From positions 1-63,524 of the forward strand of contig MU119498.1 in NCBI GenBank assembly GCA_014904845.1: a stretch of DNA of 63,524 nucleotides, read 5' to 3'. The DNA is from Acephala macrosclerotiorum. Taxonomy: Eukaryota > Ascomycota > Leotiomycetes > Helotiales > Mollisiaceae. Shown here in pieces: positions 61,271 through 63,524 of this stretch (position 1 is the stretch's first letter; every line of letters starts with the position of its first letter). The translations under genes were made by a program, and so were the position numbers. The notes below the pieces were generated by a model. The model had not been told where the DNA came from, did no database searches, and was given only the letters and a program-made list of their open reading frames with translations.

Positions 61271-63099
61271 TATAAAAAATGATTTTAAATACAATTAATA
61301 ATTTATTATTTTTTATTTTATTCGAATTATTTATAAAAAAAATTTAATAAAAAATATATATAATTATTAAAAAAAAATTATATTGAATTTTAATTTTCGA
61401 TTTTACGTATTATTTAAATTTAAAAAACTCGATAAATATTCGTATTAAAATTTTTAATTCAAATAAACGATTTTATTAAAAAATTAAAATTTTTTTTTTC
61501 GTATTATTTAATAATTTAAAAATCGTTTTAAATATTAATATTATAAAAATATTTTAAAAATTAAATAACGTTATAATTTTTATAAATTAAAATTAAAATT
61601 AATTTATTTTTTTATAAAAATATAAACGAGAAAATTTTTTTAATTATAAACGAGAAAAATATAATAATATAAAAAAAAGTAAATATAAAATTTTATATAG
61701 TTTAATATTAATTAAATTTTCGTAAAATATATTATTAATCGTTTAAAAAAATACAATAAAAATTAATATTATATATAATTATTAATATTGATTTAATCAA
61801 ATAATCGTTTAAACAATTGATTAAATAATTCGAATTATAATTTTTATTGTTTTTAATAATAATTATTTTAATATTCATTTTTTAATTTTACGTTTATTTT
61901 GTTTAATTATATAAATAAATAAATATTTTCTTTAAAAAAAACAAATAAAATTGAATTATTGATATTAAATTAAAATTTTAATATTTTGTAATTTGTTTTT
62001 AAACGAATTAATAGTAATTAATAATTAAATTCGTTCGATTATAAAATAATAAAATTACTTATAAAGAAATAATAATTGAATAAAATCGATCGAATAAAAA
62101 CGTTTAAATTATATATAATTTATTAATTTAAATATATATAAAAAAAAGTAATTTTTGTTTATATTAAAAAAAATTATTAGATTTTTAAAAAATATTGCGA
62201 TTTTATATTCGTTTTATTTTTTTCAATTTAAAATTGATTGATTTTTTATTTTACGTTTTATCGCGTATTAAATAATAAATATTTTATTGTAATTTATTAA
62301 ATAATTTTAAAATAATTTTTATAAACTCAATACGAAAATTCGTCGAATTATTATATTTATTGAATACGATACAATTCGATAAAACGTTTTTCAAGAATAC
62401 GATTATATTTTCTCAAAGTATAATTTTGATTAAAAAAAAGTTTTTTAATTATTTTTTTTATTTTTCGATTTAATACAATATATATTAAAATAAATAAAAA
62501 AAATATTTAAAAAGAAAATAAATAAAAATACCAAAAAAGAATTACGTAAAATTTTATAAATAAATAAAATATAAATATCAAAAAAACAATTTATTAAAAT
62601 TTTAAAAATATTAATAAATATTACAAATAAAAAAAACAATCAAAATAATCGTATAAAAAAATTGTAAAAATAAATTTAATAAAAAATTTCAATTTATAAA
62701 AAAAAACAATCGATTTAAAAATAAAACAAATTCGAAAATTAATATTTTTTATTATTTTTATTAAAAAAATTAAAAAAATAATATTAATACTTTTAAATTT
62801 TTTTTTTAATTATTAAAATTTGTTATAAAATTCTTTATCGACAAATTTCAATTTAATAGTAATAAATTTAATTTTTTTTAAATATAATTAAATTAATTGA
62901 AAAATTATTATTAAATTTATCAAATTAATTTAAATTGAAATAATAAATTTTACGTTTAAAATATTTAAAACGTTTAAAAAATTCAAAATCGTTTAAAGCG
63001 TTTGAAATCGTTTAAAGTATTTAAAGTATTTAATTTAAATTGATTGAAATATATAGATTTAAAGTATTAATTTTTTAAACGAAAAATATTAAAATTTTC

Positions 63100-63370
63100 A
63101 ATTGTATTATAAAAAAGTAATAAAATACAAAGTAAAAAAATTCAATTGTAAATTAGTTTGTTTTAATCAATAAATTAAATTTATTCGAAATAATTCGTAA
63201 TTCGTAAATTAATTAATTAATTAATTAAAATAAAAGTAAAAAAAATTATTAATTAATTTATAATAAGTAAAAACTTTTTATATATTAAAAAATATATAAT
63301 TAATATTATTTTCGAAATTAGTTATTTTATAAGGATTTTTGAAAAGAGAGTATATAGTTTTATTATAATC
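63100..63370 (+). repeat. Dispersed element R1, partial third copy
   Basis: About 270 bp match left-arm 1,560-1,835 in direct orientation, through the TTAA run near 63,210 and AAGGATTTTT near 63,333. Upstream of it the match fades quickly, so only one end of the element is present. Confidence 0.7.
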
Positions 63371-63524
63371 GTTTTTCTATATAACGAGTTCGTTTCGAGT
63401 CTCGAAAAAAAGAATTAAAAAAAAAAAAAAAATTCGCTTTAAATAAAAAATTCAAAGTTTGAAATTTTTCAAATTATTATCGTTTTTTTTTAAAAATTTG
63501 ATAGTTTTTTTAATATTTTTATTA

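Larger units (their letters stand above)
42722..63524. repeat. Right AT-rich RIP-degraded transposon block (open at window edge)
   Basis: This is about 20.8 kb of extreme A+T with no credible gene. In 42.7-52.2 kb cytosine is almost confined to CpG, including CGCG and TCGA, so mutation is near saturation. In about 52.4-58.2 kb, residual C outside CpG is much commoner than G outside CpG on the plus strand, so this part is less mutated and strand-biased. The block contains a pair of direct repeats and two copies of the R1 element. It may be pericentromeric or simply a nest of transposons; the sequence does not decide. Confidence 0.9.

Overview
This is a piece of a filamentous ascomycete (Pezizomycotina) chromosome, probably from Leotiomycetes/Helotiales. 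That placement is an inference from gene style: 47-97 bp introns with GT..AG ends and CTAAC/CTGAC branch sites, HET-type and BBE-type genes, and membrane proteins with HE-rich tails. It has two compartments. The arms (about 1-11,690 and 42,722-63,524) are extremely AT-rich, have no credible ORF, and keep cytosine almost only in CpG. This is the debris of transposable elements destroyed by repeat-induced point mutation (RIP). The centre (about 11,690-42,721) has ordinary base composition and holds all recognisable genes.

Layout of the centre. (1) 11.9-15.9 kb: two broken genes, the C-terminal part of a heterokaryon-incompatibility (HET) protein on the minus strand and an unrecognised fungal protein on the plus strand. 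(2) 17.2-24.3 kb: no genes, but an array of about twelve modules of about 0.6 kb. In each clear module a rightward TATA box and a leftward TATA box face each other about 440 bp apart, and a directional paired TGTCA motif lies midway. I do not recognise this structure, and it is the most interesting object in the window. (3) 24.7-25.5 kb: an intact 268-residue protein of unknown function. (4) 25.5-30.9 kb: a 5.4 kb stretch with no supportable gene. (5) 30.9-35.3 kb: three tandem paralogues of a single-pass cell-surface protein, all pseudogenes, most of whose stops are TAG codons explained by CpA-to-TpA change. (6) 35.6-37.2 kb: a type II membrane protein with a lectin-like beta-propeller exterior, interrupted by one TAG. 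(7) 38.4-40.0 kb: an intact three-exon FAD-dependent berberine-bridge-type oxidoreductase. (8) 40.8-41.3 kb: a small secreted protein. (9) 41.8-42.6 kb: a shattered ankyrin-repeat gene lying against the right AT-rich border.

The right arm carries two direct repeats 6.0 kb apart that look like the LTRs of a dead retroelement, plus an inverted copy and a partial direct copy of an element that also starts the left arm. Only three protein genes look intact (24,737-25,543, 38,442-39,970 and 40,816-41,259). The rest is decayed, and nonsense changes of RIP type extend well into the gene-bearing centre. All repeat and motif calls were made by eye; no alignment or database search was run.
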